Shown: piece after piece, positions 1-9,799 of the stretch
Numbering within the stretch: the first letter of the stretch is position 1
Layout of the letters: each line of letters begins with the position of its first letter
DNA from: Corynebacterium kalidii
Lineage (GTDB): Bacteria > Actinomycetota > Actinomycetes > Mycobacteriales > Mycobacteriaceae
Direction of reading: 5' to 3'
Assembly (NCBI RefSeq): GCF_022869005.1
Contig: NZ_JALIEA010000017.1
Span: 558,001-622,000 of the forward strand
Length of the DNA: 64,000 bases
Program-made: the position numbers and the translations under genes
The notes under the pieces: model-generated
The model's database searches: none
The model's input: the letters and a program-made list of their open reading frames with translations, nothing else
Told to the model about the DNA's origin: nothing

Positions 1-182
1 TCGCCGACAACCCGGCCCTGGCCCTGTCGGTGCGCAACCGTTTCCCGTACCTGCTGCCGCTGAATCTGCTGCAGCTGGAGCTGCTGCGACGGTACCGTGC
101 CGGTGACCGCGGCGACGACGTGCTCGACGGCATCCGGTTGACCATGAACGGCCTGGCGACGGGGCTGCGTAACTCCGGGTAG
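1..182 (+). CDS. ppc: Phosphoenolpyruvate carboxylase, C-terminal end (partial)
   Basis: Only the last 60 codons are present, running from the window edge to a TAG stop at 180-182. The visible part contains [20 protein letters not shown] and ends in [11 protein letters not shown], matching the conserved C-terminus of PEP carboxylase, whose final residues (RN-T/S-G) form part of the active-site lid. The enzyme carboxylates PEP to oxaloacetate and is the main anaplerotic route in corynebacteria. The next gene is secG, as in the C. glutamicum gap-pgk-tpi-ppc-secG cluster, which supports the call. Confidence 0.93.
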   Translation, partial: ADNPALALSVRNRFPYLLPLNLLQLELLRRYRAGDRGDDVLDGIRLTMNGLATGLRNSG

Positions 183-263
183 TGTCGCAGGTGTCCCGTT
201 TCCCCCACGTGGGCTATGATGGTGTGGTTACCGCATGGCCCCGACCGACGTAAGGCAGTTCGC

Positions 264-503
264 ATGGTTCTCACCCTCCAGATCGTTCTGGTGGTCACCA
301 GCCTCATCCTGGGGCTGTCCGTTCTTCTCCACAAGGGGAAGGGCGGCGGTCTGTCCAGCCTCTTCGGTGGTGGGATGCAGTCCAGCCTCTCCGGCTCCAC
401 GGTCGTGGAGAAGAACCTGGACCGGCTGACGGTCACCACCGCCGTGATCTGGATCGCCGCCATCGTCGGGCTGAACCTCGTCGTCCACTACAACGTGGGC
501 TGA
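264..503 (+). CDS. secG: Preprotein translocase subunit SecG
   Basis: This 79-residue protein has two hydrophobic segments (about residues 2-20 and 54-72) flanking a glycine-rich loop with GKGGGLSSLFGGG, the hallmark of SecG. SecG associates with SecYE and eases SecA cycling during protein export. I chose the ATG at 264 (MVLTLQIVLVV) because it places the first membrane segment at the N-terminus and follows AAGGCAG. An upstream in-frame ATG at 216 would add 16 charged residues not expected in the family. The gene follows ppc in the order known from corynebacteria. Confidence 0.95.
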   Translation: MVLTLQIVLVVTSLILGLSVLLHKGKGGGLSSLFGGGMQSSLSGSTVVEKNLDRLTVTTAVIWIAAIVGLNLVVHYNVG

Positions 504-528
504 CACCGGGCAGTCCCCGCGACAGAGA

Positions 529-558
529 AAGGCCGCTCCCGTGACCGGGGGCGGCCTT
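529..558. terminator. Hairpin terminator between convergent secG and pgl
   Basis: AAGGCCGC at 529-536 pairs with GCGGCCTT at 551-558, extended inward by CCCG/CGGG. The hairpin lies between the ends of two convergent genes, so it can serve both directions. No long T tract follows. Confidence 0.7.
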
Positions 559-605
559 CATCGTGGTGGGGCGCCGGCCGACGTCCCGGTTACCCGGTCG
601 CCGGT

Positions 606-1421
606 TCAGCGGGGGTCGGCCGCCGCATCGACATGCAGGACGGTGCGACGGAACCCCGACACCCCGGCGGCGGGCCACTGCTCCGGATCCTCTCCGGAGA
701 CCACTTCGGCGGCGGCCTCCCGCTTGGCCTCACCGGTGACCAACAGCCACACCTCCGCGGCCCGGTGGACCGCCTCGCGGGTCAGCGACACCCGCTCCGC
801 CGGTGGCTTGGGGCAGTCACGCACCGCCACCACGGACGTCCCGGGGGCCGCGGCGAGTTCCGCGGTGTGCGGGAACAGGGAGTTGACGTGCCCCTCCGGC
901 CCCATGCCCAGCAGGTGCAGGTCGAAACCGTCGGGGGCGAAGACCGCGAGGGTGGCGGCGTACCCGGCCGCGGCGGCGTCGAGCGCCGGACCGTCGGCCG
1001 GTCCGTCGTCACCGGGGACGGCGACCCGGTGGACGTTCGCCGCGGGGATCTCCACGTGGGAGAGCAGCTCGGTGTCCGCCAGTTCGTCGTTGCGTGCGGT
1101 GGGCCCGGTCGTCCCGGCGGGCACGAACCGCTCATCGCCGAAGAAGACGTGGACCTTCGCCCAGTCGACCGCGGTGACGGGGAAGGAGTCCGCCGAGACG
1201 CGGGCAGCGTGGTCGAGTGCGGCGAGCTCGCGGAGGACCGCGCCACCGGCGCCGCCGCCGGTCAGGACGATCCGGGCGTAGCCGTCGTCGCCGACCCCGC
1301 CGTCGCGCTGCACGCCGGCCACGAGCTCGACGATCTCGCGGGCGACCCCCTGTGCCAGGGAGTCGGGGGTGTCCCACCCGCTGACGTGCAGGTTCCTCGG
1401 GTCATTCGTCGGATCGTTCAT
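606..1421 (-). CDS. pgl: 6-phosphogluconolactonase
   Basis: This 271-residue protein hydrolyses 6-phosphogluconolactone to 6-phosphogluconate, the second step of the oxidative pentose-phosphate pathway. It has the glucosamine-6-P isomerase/6PGL fold: an early VLTGGGAGGAVLREL loop, the VHVFFGDERFVP strand and the DLHLLGMGPEGHVNSLFPH active-site motif. The ATG at 1421 overlaps the opcA stop in an ATGA and is preceded by GGAGAG. It is the last gene of the tkt-tal-zwf-opcA-pgl operon. The family's usual length is 230-270 residues. Confidence 0.96.
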   Translation of the reverse strand: MNDPTNDPRNLHVSGWDTPDSLAQGVAREIVELVAGVQRDGGVGDDGYARIVLTGGGAGGAVLRELAALDHAARVSADSFPVTAVDWAKVHVFFGDERFVPAGTTGPTARNDELADTELLSHVEIPAANVHRVAVPGDDGPADGPALDAAAAGYAATLAVFAPDGFDLHLLGMGPEGHVNSLFPHTAELAAAPGTSVVAVRDCPKPPAERVSLTREAVHRAAEVWLLVTGEAKREAAAEVVSGEDPEQWPAAGVSGFRRTVLHVDAAADPR

Positions 1422-2470
1422 CGGGTGCTCTCCTGGGCGGAAAAGGGGATCGAGGCGCTCATGCCGTCGCGCGGGGTCCGGACCCGCGGGAGGCCGTGCA
1501 GCGCCTGGCCGAACGCGCGGTCCGGTTCCAGGTGCCGCAGTTCCTCGGCGAGGCAGTCGCCGACCTGACGACGCGACAGGTTCACCACGGTGTCGGTGCC
1601 GACACCGGTGCTCACCCGCACGGAACGGTGGTTCAGCACGGTGAGCTCCACGGTGCCACCGCTGCAGTTGATCACCGTGCGCTGGATCGGGAACATCGGC
1701 TCGTCCTCGTCGTCGAGCGGCACCGCCGGGGACCCGTCGGCGCAGCGGGTGACCGGGACGTTCAACCTGTCGGCCAGCCAGCCGGCGGCGATGTCGACGG
1801 CCGGGTCGTCGGCGGGGCCGGAGACCTCCACCGACTGCACCGTGTCGCCGGCACGCTGGTCCAGGGCGCTGGACAGCAGCCCACGCCACGGGGTGATCCG
1901 GCTCCACACCAGGTCCGAGTCACCCAGCGAGTAGCCGATGCGGCGACGGAAGATCGCCTCGGCACCGCGTCCGGCCGCCGCGTCGGCGAAGCTGTCGGTG
2001 ATCCGGCGGGTCGCCAACGCGCCGAGGGAGTCGGCCGCCGGGTTCCGCGGCGAGGTGAACGGCCACCACACCACCACCGGGGTGTCCGGCAGCAGCAGGG
2101 GGGTCACGGCGTTGTCGGCGTGGTCGGCCAGCTCGCCGTGCAGACGCATCAGGATCATCTCGGAGGCACCGGCGGTACCGCCCAGGTGGATCGCCGCGTC
2201 CATGCTGACCTGGGAGGTCGACCTGTCGTGCACGACGAAGATCACCCGGGCCGGGTGTTCCCGCGAGGCGTCGACGGTGGCGTTGACCACCGTGTCGAGG
2301 TCCTCCTCGGACCGTACGGACACGATGAGCGTCAGTACCCGGCCGGTGGCGATCTCGCCGCGTTCCTCCCGCAGCCGGTGCAGCCGGTCGGTCAGCTCGT
2401 GGGTGGTGGTGGTACCCAGGTCGACGACGGCGGCGTGGTCGCCGGCGTCGATGAATGTTGTCGATGGCAT
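1418..2470 (-). CDS. opcA: OpcA, glucose-6-phosphate dehydrogenase assembly protein
   Basis: The protein has 350 residues and begins [19 protein letters not shown]. OpcA family members are needed for full activity and assembly of G6PDH in cyanobacteria and actinobacteria; in C. glutamicum Zwf and OpcA form the active complex. Typical family stretches are PDTPVVVWWPF near the middle and a C-terminal beta-rich half with LSRRQVGDCLAEELRHL. The ATG at 2470 overlaps the zwf stop (ATGA) and the gene ends in an ATGA with pgl, so the three genes are probably translationally coupled. Confidence 0.95.
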   Translation of the reverse strand: MPSTTFIDAGDHAAVVDLGTTTTHELTDRLHRLREERGEIATGRVLTLIVSVRSEEDLDTVVNATVDASREHPARVIFVVHDRSTSQVSMDAAIHLGGTAGASEMILMRLHGELADHADNAVTPLLLPDTPVVVWWPFTSPRNPAADSLGALATRRITDSFADAAAGRGAEAIFRRRIGYSLGDSDLVWSRITPWRGLLSSALDQRAGDTVQSVEVSGPADDPAVDIAAGWLADRLNVPVTRCADGSPAVPLDDEDEPMFPIQRTVINCSGGTVELTVLNHRSVRVSTGVGTDTVVNLSRRQVGDCLAEELRHLEPDRAFGQALHGLPRVRTPRDGMSASIPFSAQESTR

Positions 2471-4005
2471 CAGGGACGCCTCCATTTCCTGCCGTGCCTG
2501 GACAGCATCCGGTCGGCACCGGACGGGCCCCAGGTGCCGGACTCGTAGTCTTCGGGGCGTCCTGCGGTGGCCCAGTAGTTCAGCACCGGGTCGAGGATCC
2601 GCCAGGACTCCTCGACCTCCTCGTTGGTGGGGAACAGGCTGGCCTCGTCCAGCAGGGCGTCGAGGATCAGTCGCTCGTAGGCCTCCGGGGACTGCTCGGT
2701 GAACGCCTCGGAGTAGGAGAAGTCCATGTTCACGTCGCGCACGTCCATCGCCGATCCCGGGACCTTCGAACCGAAGCGCAGCAGCACACCCTCGTCGGGC
2801 TGGACCCGGATGACGAGCACGTTGGAGTTCTGCGCCTCGGTCTGTTCCGGGCTGAAGGACTGGTGGGGGGCGTCCTTGAACACCAGGGCGATCTCGGTGA
2901 CCCGACGGCCCAGGCGCTTGCCGGTACGCAGGTAGAACGGCACCCCGGCCCACCGACGGGAGTTGATCTCGAAGGTGGCCGCGGCGTAGGTCTCGGTGGT
3001 GGAGGCGGGGTCGAAACCGTCCTCCTCGCGCAGTCCGGGGACGAACTCCGAGCCCTGCCACCCGGCCGTGTACTGGCCGCGGGCGGTGGTCTGGGCGAAC
3101 GGGCCGACCGGACGGGTCGCCTTGAGGACCTTGAGCTTCTCCGCCTTGAGTTCGTCGGGGGAGAAGGTCACCGGTTCGTCCATCGCCACCAGTGCCAGCA
3201 GCTGCAGCAGGTGGTTCTGCATCACGTCGCGGGCGGCACCGATGCCGTCGTAGTAGCCGGCACGGCCGCCGAGGCCGATGTCCTCGGCCATGGTGATCTG
3301 CACGTGGTCGATGTAGCCGGAGCTGAACAACGGCTCGAACATCTGGTTGGCGAACCGCAGCACCAGGATGTTCTGGACGGTCTCCTTGCCCAGGTAGTGG
3401 TCGATGCGGAACACCGACGACTCCGGGAACACGGAGTTGACGATCCGGTTGAGCTCGGTGGCGGACTCCTCGTCGTGCCCGAACGGCTTCTCGATGACGA
3501 CGCGCTTCCACCCGTCGGTCGAGTCCGCCAGCCCGGAGCGCTCCAGCTGGTTGCAGACCTCGGAGAAGTACTGCGGCGGGACGGAGAGGTAGTAGGCCCA
3601 GTTTCCGCCGGTGCCACGTTCCTCGTCCATACGGCGGGTCATCGCCGCCAGGTCGTCGAAGGCGGAGTCGGTGACGAAATCGCCCTTGACGAACTGGATA
3701 CCGGCGGCGAGCTGCTCCCACACGGCCTGACGCCAGGGAGTGCGCACCCGGTCACGGACCGCGGAGAGGACCTCGGCCTCGAACTCCTCCTTGGTCCAGT
3801 CCCGGCGTCCGTAACCGATCAGGCTGAAGCCCGCGGGCAGCAGGCCCCGGTTGGCCAGGTCGTACACCGCCGGGAGAAGTTTGCGGCGTGCCAGGTCACC
3901 GGTGACCCCGAAGATCACCAGGCCGCTGGGACCGGCGATCCGGGGGACACGACGGTCCGCGGAGTCGCGTAAGGGGTTCTCCCACAGCGGGGATCCGGAA
4001 CTCAC
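2470..4005 (-). CDS. zwf: Glucose-6-phosphate 1-dehydrogenase
   Basis: This 511-residue enzyme oxidises glucose 6-phosphate to 6-phosphogluconolactone with NADP+. The dinucleotide-binding motif GVTGDLA is at residues 33-39, and the substrate and catalytic signature RIDHYLGKE at 200-208 contains the conserved Asp-His pair and Lys. The GTG at 4005 overlaps the tal stop (GTGA) and has GGGGAG about 9 nt upstream. The partner OpcA is encoded immediately downstream. Nothing is missing relative to the family. Confidence 0.97.
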   Translation of the reverse strand: MSSGSPLWENPLRDSADRRVPRIAGPSGLVIFGVTGDLARRKLLPAVYDLANRGLLPAGFSLIGYGRRDWTKEEFEAEVLSAVRDRVRTPWRQAVWEQLAAGIQFVKGDFVTDSAFDDLAAMTRRMDEERGTGGNWAYYLSVPPQYFSEVCNQLERSGLADSTDGWKRVVIEKPFGHDEESATELNRIVNSVFPESSVFRIDHYLGKETVQNILVLRFANQMFEPLFSSGYIDHVQITMAEDIGLGGRAGYYDGIGAARDVMQNHLLQLLALVAMDEPVTFSPDELKAEKLKVLKATRPVGPFAQTTARGQYTAGWQGSEFVPGLREEDGFDPASTTETYAAATFEINSRRWAGVPFYLRTGKRLGRRVTEIALVFKDAPHQSFSPEQTEAQNSNVLVIRVQPDEGVLLRFGSKVPGSAMDVRDVNMDFSYSEAFTEQSPEAYERLILDALLDEASLFPTNEEVEESWRILDPVLNYWATAGRPEDYESGTWGPSGADRMLSRHGRKWRRP

Positions 4006-5096
4006 AGACGCTCCCCGATGGTGTCGAGGAGCTCCTGCCAGGAGCTGACGAACTTCTCGACGCCCTCGTGCTCCAGCACGCGGAAGACGTCGGCGAGGTC
4101 GACGCCCAGGTCCTCCAGTGCGGCGAAGACCTCGCGCGCGTCGTCGCCGGTGCCGGTGAGGGTGTCACCGGTGACGGTGGCGTGGTCGATCGTGGCGTCG
4201 AGGGTGTCCTCGGGCATGGTGTTGACCGTCTGCGGACCGACGAGGCCGGTGACGTACAGGGTGTCCGGGTAGTCCGGGTTCTTCACCCCGGTGGAGGCCC
4301 ACAGGGGACGCTGGGCGTGCGCGCCGGCGGCCTGCAGCTGCTCCCACCGGGAGTCCTGCAGCAGGTCGACGGTGAACGCCTCGTAGGCGAGGCGTGCGTT
4401 GGCCAGACCCGCCTTGCCCTGCACTGCCAGGGCCGCCGCGGTGCCGATCTCGGCGAGCCGGCGGTCGACCTCGGTGTCCACGCGGGAGACGAAGAAGCTC
4501 GCCACCGAGTGGATACGGGACAGGTCGTGGCCGTTGGCCTGGGCCTGGGAGATGCCCTCGATGAACGCGGCGACGACCTGACGGTAGCGTTCGACGCTGA
4601 AGATCAGGGTGACGTTGACGCTGATCCCGGCGGCCAGCACCTCGGTGATGGCCGGGAGGCAGGCCTCCGTGGCGGGGATCTTGATCATCACGTTCTCGCG
4701 TGCGACGTCGGCGTACAGCTGCTTCGCCTGTGCCACGGTGCCCTCGCGGTCGTCGGCGAGACCGGGGTCGACCTCGATGGAGACCCGCCCGTCGACGCCT
4801 CCCGACGCCTCGTAGACGGCGGCGAAGGCGTCGCAGGCGTTGCGGACGTCCTCCACGGCCATGGTGAACACGGCCTCGGACGCACCGGCGCCGGCCGCCT
4901 TCAGCGCCCCGATCTGCTCGTCGTAGGCGGTGCCGGCCGACATCGCCTTGGCGAAGATCGCCGGGTTGGTGGTGACCCCGACGATCCCGGTCCCGCTGAT
5001 CAGTTCAGCGAGGTTGCCGGAGGTCAGCCGGTCTCGGGAGAGGTCGTCCAACCACACGGAGGTACCGGCGGCGGAGAGTTCATGTACGTGGTTCAC
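4002..5096 (-). CDS. tal: Transaldolase
   Basis: The protein has 364 residues, the length of the long actinobacterial transaldolase class. It transfers a dihydroxyacetone unit between sugar phosphates in the non-oxidative pentose-phosphate pathway. The Schiff-base lysine is in VMIKIPAT (Lys139), and [15 protein letters not shown] near residue 40 is the family's N-terminal signature. A GTG start at 5096 is used. It lies 74 bp downstream of tkt and overlaps zwf by 4 bp. Confidence 0.96.
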   Translation of the reverse strand: MNHVHELSAAGTSVWLDDLSRDRLTSGNLAELISGTGIVGVTTNPAIFAKAMSAGTAYDEQIGALKAAGAGASEAVFTMAVEDVRNACDAFAAVYEASGGVDGRVSIEVDPGLADDREGTVAQAKQLYADVARENVMIKIPATEACLPAITEVLAAGISVNVTLIFSVERYRQVVAAFIEGISQAQANGHDLSRIHSVASFFVSRVDTEVDRRLAEIGTAAALAVQGKAGLANARLAYEAFTVDLLQDSRWEQLQAAGAHAQRPLWASTGVKNPDYPDTLYVTGLVGPQTVNTMPEDTLDATIDHATVTGDTLTGTGDDAREVFAALEDLGVDLADVFRVLEHEGVEKFVSSWQELLDTIGERL

Positions 5097-5170
5097 GGGT
5101 GATCAACCAGCTTTCTGCTCTAGGGGTGTCAGAGTCCCGACGTGCGGGAGGCGTCGGAGGTGGTGCAGGT

Positions 5171-7252
5171 TCAGAGGATCTCGCGGGCGGCCGCGGCGAC
5201 GGCGTCGGCGGTGATGCCGAACTCGCGGTACAGCGTCTTGTAGTCGGCGGACGCCCCGAAGTGCTCCAGGGAGACGGTGCGTCCGGCCGTGCCGGTGTAG
5301 CCCTTCCACGGCATGGCGATGCCGGCCTCGACGGACACCCGGGCGGTGACCGAGGAGGGGAGGACGGACTCACGGTAGTCGGCGTCCTGCTGGTCGAACC
5401 ACTCCATGCAGGGCACGGAGACCACGCGGGTGCCGATACCCTCGGCCTCGAGGGCGGCGGCGGCCTCGACGGCCAGCTGCACCTCGGAGCCGGACCCCAT
5501 CAGGATCACCTGCGGGGTCTCGGTGGAGGACTCGACCAGGACGTAGGCGCCGCGGGCGACACCCTCGGCCGCCTTCTCCTTCGTCCCCTCGAGCACCGGC
5601 ACACCCTGACGGGTGAGCACCAGTGCCTTCGGGCCCGCGGGGGCCTTGAGCGCCGCGGCCCATGCCTGGGCGGTCTCGTTGGCGTCCGCCGGACGGATCA
5701 CCGCGAAGTTCGGGATGGCACGCAGCGCGGCGAGGTGCTCGACCGGCTGGTGGGTGGGGCCGTCCTCGCCGAGGCCGATGGAGTCGTGCGTCCACACGTG
5801 GTAGACGTCGGTGCTCATCAGGGCGCCGAGGCGTACCGCACCACGGGCGTAGTCGGCGAACTGCAGGAACGTCGCCCCGTAGGGACGGGTCGCACCGTGC
5901 AGGGCGATGCCGTTGAGGATCGCGGCCATCCCGTGCTCACGGATGCCGAAGTGCAGGTTCCGGCCGTAGGGGTGTGCCGACCAGGTGTCCGTGGAGATGG
6001 ACTCCGGGCCGACGCTCTTCTCGCCCTTGATGATGGTGTTGGTGGAGCCGGCGAGGTCGGCCGAACCGCCCCACAGCTCCGGCAGGGTGGCACCCAGTGC
6101 CTGGAGGGCGGCCTCGGAGGCCTTACGGGTCGCGAGGTTCTCACCGGCGTCCCAGGACGGCAGGTCTGCGTCGAAGCCCTCCGGGAGTTCGCGGGCGGCG
6201 ATGCGGTCGTGCAGTGCGCGGGCTTCGGGGTTCTTCTCCGCCCAGGCGTCGAAGTCGCGCTGCCAGGCGTCGTGGGCCTCGCGGCCACGCTCCACCAGCT
6301 GCCGGGTGTGCTCGACCACCTCCGCCTCGACGGGGAAGTTCTCGTCGGTGGGGAAGCCCAGGATCTCCTTGACCGCGGCGATCTCCTCGGCACCCAGTGC
6401 GGCACCGTGGGCGGCACCGGTGTTCATCTTCGTCGGCGCCGGGTAGCCGATCACCGAACGCACGCGGATGAAGCTCGGACGGGTCGTGTCGGCCTTCGCC
6501 GTCTCCACCGCCTCGAGGATGGCGGTGACGTCCTCGGCGTTGACGTCGAGGGTCTGCCAGCCGTAGGCCTCGTAGCGGGCGACGACGTCCTCACCGAAGG
6601 CGATGTCGGTGTTGTCCTCGATGGAGATGCTGTTGTCGTCCCAGAAGACGATGAGGTTGCCGAGCTGCTGTGTGCCGGCGAACGACGACGCCTCGGAGGT
6701 GACGCCCTCCTGCAGGTCCCCGTCGGAGGCGATGACGTAGATGTGGTGGTCGAACGGGGAGGTGCCCTCCGGGGCCTCCGGGTCGAACAGCCCACGTTCA
6801 CGACGGGCGGCCAGGGCCATGCCCACCGCCGAGGCCAGTCCCTGGCCCAGGGGACCGGTGGTGATCTCCACCCCGTCGGTGTGGCCGACCTCCGGGTGGC
6901 CCGGGGTCTTGGAGCCCCAGGTGCGCAGCGCCTTGATGTCGTCCAGTTCCAGACCGAAGCCGCCGAGGTAGAGCTGGATGTACTGGGTCAGCGAGCTGTG
7001 GCCGGCGGACAGGACGAACCGGTCACGGCCCAGCCAGTTGCGGTCCGACGGGTCGTGGCGCAGCACCCGCTGGTAGAGGGTGTAGGCCAGCGGGGCGAGG
7101 GACATGGCGGTGCCGGGGTGCCCGGAGCCGCAGTTCTCGACAGCGTCGGCTGCGAGGACCCGGACCGTGTCGACGGCCCGGGTGTCCAGCTCGGTCCAGT
7201 CGTCCGGGTACTTCCGGACCGTGCGGGCTTCGAGGTCCTTGGGGAGTGTCAC
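5171..7252 (-). CDS. tkt: Transketolase
   Basis: This 693-residue, thiamine diphosphate-dependent enzyme moves two-carbon units between sugar phosphates. The TPP motif starts at GDL (178-180) and ends at the Asn of WDDNSISIEDN (about 207). SAGHSS, GPLGQGLA and the C-terminal THDSIGLGEDGPTHQP are the other transketolase signatures. It starts with GTG at 7252 and heads the five-gene pentose-phosphate operon. A TAGACT -10 lies about 100 bp upstream. Confidence 0.97.
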   Translation of the reverse strand: MTLPKDLEARTVRKYPDDWTELDTRAVDTVRVLAADAVENCGSGHPGTAMSLAPLAYTLYQRVLRHDPSDRNWLGRDRFVLSAGHSSLTQYIQLYLGGFGLELDDIKALRTWGSKTPGHPEVGHTDGVEITTGPLGQGLASAVGMALAARRERGLFDPEAPEGTSPFDHHIYVIASDGDLQEGVTSEASSFAGTQQLGNLIVFWDDNSISIEDNTDIAFGEDVVARYEAYGWQTLDVNAEDVTAILEAVETAKADTTRPSFIRVRSVIGYPAPTKMNTGAAHGAALGAEEIAAVKEILGFPTDENFPVEAEVVEHTRQLVERGREAHDAWQRDFDAWAEKNPEARALHDRIAARELPEGFDADLPSWDAGENLATRKASEAALQALGATLPELWGGSADLAGSTNTIIKGEKSVGPESISTDTWSAHPYGRNLHFGIREHGMAAILNGIALHGATRPYGATFLQFADYARGAVRLGALMSTDVYHVWTHDSIGLGEDGPTHQPVEHLAALRAIPNFAVIRPADANETAQAWAAALKAPAGPKALVLTRQGVPVLEGTKEKAAEGVARGAYVLVESSTETPQVILMGSGSEVQLAVEAAAALEAEGIGTRVVSVPCMEWFDQQDADYRESVLPSSVTARVSVEAGIAMPWKGYTGTAGRTVSLEHFGASADYKTLYREFGITADAVAAAAREIL

Positions 7253-7573
7253 GCTGGGTAGCCTTCCTGTCGTCTGTGGCGTAAGGGGACACGGGCACAG
7301 CGACCGGCACAGCGACCACGGCTGGCCGCCGGGCGGAGCCCGTGTAACCCGGACCAGTCTAGTGTCCCCGGGTCCGCCGTGTCACCGGCGGACCCGGGCC
7401 GGACCCAGGCAGACCCCGGCCGGACCCAGGCGGGGCCGGTGGTCACCTGGCTCGGCGACAACGGTTTCCGGTCCCACCACTGCCTCAGGTAACCTGTCCG
7501 TTTGGCAGATCCGTGCGTCCCGACGACCAGGGATGCACGGTGACCGATGGCGTTTATGGAGGCGGACTGACCG
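7253..7573. promoter_or_regulatory. Divergent tkt/ctaB promoter region with repeats
   Basis: This 321-bp stretch has no gene. Towards tkt, TAGACT (minus strand, 7356-7361) is a good -10, giving a leader of about 100 nt. Towards ctaB, TAACCT near 7491 is a weaker -10, and GGAGGCGG lies just before the ctaB GTG. Between them are a 9-bp inverted repeat (GGTCCGCCG 7371-7379 / CGGCGGACC 7386-7394) and two copies of GGCCGGACCCAGGC between about 7397 and 7430. No known operator consensus was recognised. Confidence 0.5.
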
Positions 7574-8500
7574 GTGGACAAGATCAAGGCGTATATCTCG
7601 CTGACGAAACCCCGGGTCATTGAACTGCTACTTGTCGCCGCCATCCCGTCGATGCTCCAGGCGCAGCGCGGGGAGATCAACCTCGGGCTGATCCTGTTGA
7701 CGCTCGTCGGTGGGTGGATGGGTGCCGCCGCGGCGAACACCTTCAACATGGTCGCCGACTACGACATCGACCAGAAGATGCGTCGTACCCACCGCCGGCC
7801 GTTGGCCAAGCACACGGTCAACAAGACCGAGGCCAGGATCTTCGCCTGGGCGTTGACCGTCGGCAGCGTGCTGTGGCTGGGCCTGCTCTGCGACTCGTGG
7901 CTGGCGTCCGGGTTCATCCTGTTGACGATCTGGTTCTACATCTTCGTCTACACCAAGTGGCTCAAGCGGCGCACCTGGCAGAACGTGATCTGGGGCGGTG
8001 CCGCCGGCTGTATGCCGGTGATGGTCGGTTGGGCCACCGTGACCGAGGCCGACGGCGGTTCCTTCAACGCCGGCTGGTTGTCCTGGGCCCAGGCCCTGGT
8101 GCTCTTCCTCATCATCTTCTTCTGGACGCCGCCGCACACCTGGGCGCTGGGGATGCGGTACCGCGAGGACTACGAGGCCGCCGGTGTGCCGATGATGCCG
8201 GTGGTGAAGCCTCCGCTCGAGGTCACCCGTCAGATCCTCTGGTACACCTGGGCGACGGTGGTCACCTCCCTGCTGCTGGTCCCGGCCACCGGGTGGGTCT
8301 ACACCGTGGTGGCCCTGCTCAGCGGCGCGTGGTTCATCCTGCGGGCACACGGCCTGCACAACGGGGTGAAGAAGGGTGTGAAGGTCAAGCCGATGAACCT
8401 CTTCTTCCTGTCGAACAACTACCTCTCGGTCCTCTTCGTCGGCCTGTCCGTCGACGCCGTGCTCGGACTGGAGACCGTCCCGCAGCTGCTCGGGCTCTGA
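7574..8500 (+). CDS. ctaB: Protoheme IX farnesyltransferase (heme O synthase)
   Basis: This 308-residue integral membrane protein of the UbiA prenyltransferase superfamily adds a farnesyl group to heme B to make heme O for the aa3-type oxidase. The first Asp-rich motif N-x3-D-x3-D is at residues 58-66 (NMVADYDID), and the second is replaced by the family's YREDYEAAG loop. It has about eight to nine hydrophobic segments. The GTG at 7574 follows GGAGGCGG. CtaA, which acts next, is encoded convergently, sharing a terminator. Confidence 0.96.
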   Translation: MDKIKAYISLTKPRVIELLLVAAIPSMLQAQRGEINLGLILLTLVGGWMGAAAANTFNMVADYDIDQKMRRTHRRPLAKHTVNKTEARIFAWALTVGSVLWLGLLCDSWLASGFILLTIWFYIFVYTKWLKRRTWQNVIWGGAAGCMPVMVGWATVTEADGGSFNAGWLSWAQALVLFLIIFFWTPPHTWALGMRYREDYEAAGVPMMPVVKPPLEVTRQILWYTWATVVTSLLLVPATGWVYTVVALLSGAWFILRAHGLHNGVKKGVKVKPMNLFFLSNNYLSVLFVGLSVDAVLGLETVPQLLGL

Positions 8501-8534
8501 CCCGCTCCGCCCGGCTCTGACCGGTACGACGAGC

Positions 8535-8570
8535 GACGCCCCGTCCCCCTTCGGTGGGGGACGGGGCGTC
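8535..8570. terminator. Strong shared terminator of ctaB and ctaA
   Basis: GACGCCCCGTCCCCC (8535-8549) and GGGGGACGGGGCGTC (8556-8570) form a perfect 15-bp stem with a TTCGGT loop. The hairpin lies between two convergent genes and is symmetric, so it can act in both directions. It lacks a T tract. Confidence 0.8.
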
Positions 8571-8599
8571 GGTCGTCTCGCGTGGCTCAGCGGAGAGTC

Positions 8600-9730
8600 T
8601 CAGCGCTGTGCGACGGCGTCCTCGGTGTCGTAGTCCCGGTCGGCGGCGTCCTCACCGCGCCGGAACCGCATCGACCACAGCAGCCCCGTCGCCGCGGCGA
8701 CGACCGCCGAGCCGAGCACGTGCGGCGGGACCGTCCACCGGGGCACGCCCAGGTTGTACTGGACGACGCCGACGACGCCCTGCAGGATGATCCCGATGAT
8801 CAGCACCACCGCGGCCGTCTTGATGCGGCGGTCGACGTGGACGGCGAGCAGGCCGGCGAGCAGACCGATGGTGATGCCCATGTACAGGTACATCGCGTGG
8901 GCGTGCAGGTTCGCGATCTCGAAGAGCGCGAGCTGCAGCCGGTCGCTCTCCTGGATGGCCTCGTCACCGGCGTGCGGGCCGGAGCTGGTGGTCATGGTGC
9001 CGGTCACCAGGGTCAGGGCGAGGGTCAGCGCCGACCCCCACGTCGCCCACCGCAGGGCCTTCGGCATGGTCGCGCGACGGGGGCTGTCGTCGTCCTCGCC
9101 GATCTTGACCACCATCACCGCGGCGAAGAACACGAGCACCATCGACGGCAGGAAGTGCGCCATCACGATCCACCAGGCCAGGTCGAGGTGCACCGTGATG
9201 CCGCCGATGACCGCCTGGGCGATGATGCCCAGCCCCTGGAGGAAGGCGATGTGCAGGATCGAGTCACGCCGGGCGGCGCGCAGGACGGCCAGGAAGGCCA
9301 CCAACGCCGCGATGATCAGGACGAAGGTGAGCATCCGGTTACCGAACTCGATCGCCTGGTGGATGGCCGGGGTGGTGCCGGACTCCGGGACCAGTGACCC
9401 CGGGTGGCACTGCGGCCAGGTCGGGCACCCCAGGCCCGAGCCGGTGACGCGCACCAGGGACCCGGTGAAGGTGATCCCTCCCTGGCACACCATGAGGATC
9501 ACCGCGTACAGGCGTTGCCGGCGCACCGTGGGGACGGGGGTCTTCGCGCACAACACCAGGATCGCGGTGTAGAGGCGCAGGAGGAACCGGTTGACCGGGT
9601 GGCCGGTGGCGTCCACCCGGGCGCGCATCCGGGGCAGGGTGGTGTCTCCCACCCTGGCTGCGGTGGCCTGGTTCCCACTGTTCTCACTGGCTGGAGGGCT
9701 GTTGTCCTGGGTTTTCTGCGAGACCTTCAC
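8600..9730 (-). CDS. ctaA: Heme A synthase (COX15/CtaA family)
   Basis: This 376-residue polytopic membrane protein oxidises the C8 methyl of heme O to the formyl group of heme A. Eight hydrophobic segments are visible with the paired histidines of the family in HQAIEFGNRML, HLDLAWWIVMAHF, NLHAHAMYLYMG and PPHVLGSAV. A Cys pair typical of the CtaA first extracellular loop is present in GLGCPTWPQCHPGS. The GTG at 9730 lies 8 nt after a TAGACT -10, suggesting a leaderless transcript. It is convergent with ctaB. Confidence 0.95.
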   Translation of the reverse strand: MKVSQKTQDNSPPASENSGNQATAARVGDTTLPRMRARVDATGHPVNRFLLRLYTAILVLCAKTPVPTVRRQRLYAVILMVCQGGITFTGSLVRVTGSGLGCPTWPQCHPGSLVPESGTTPAIHQAIEFGNRMLTFVLIIAALVAFLAVLRAARRDSILHIAFLQGLGIIAQAVIGGITVHLDLAWWIVMAHFLPSMVLVFFAAVMVVKIGEDDDSPRRATMPKALRWATWGSALTLALTLVTGTMTTSSGPHAGDEAIQESDRLQLALFEIANLHAHAMYLYMGITIGLLAGLLAVHVDRRIKTAAVVLIIGIILQGVVGVVQYNLGVPRWTVPPHVLGSAVVAAATGLLWSMRFRRGEDAADRDYDTEDAVAQR

Positions 9731-9738
9731 GGTCGTCC

Positions 9739-9744
9739 AGTCTA
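9739..9744 (-). promoter_or_regulatory. -10 hexamer TAGACT, leaderless ctaA
   Basis: TAGACT on the minus strand ends 8 nt before the ctaA GTG. No Shine-Dalgarno sequence fits in that gap. Confidence 0.55.
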
Positions 9745-9799
9745 TCGCCCCCGGGCACGGCGACCGTAATCAGCGACGGGACGGTGTCCCGGCGACCGG

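Noticed and set aside
606..1907. Longer N-terminal form of the phosphogluconolactonase
   Set aside because: The extra residues are translated from the opcA coding region in another frame; the ATGA overlap at 1418-1421 gives the natural start.
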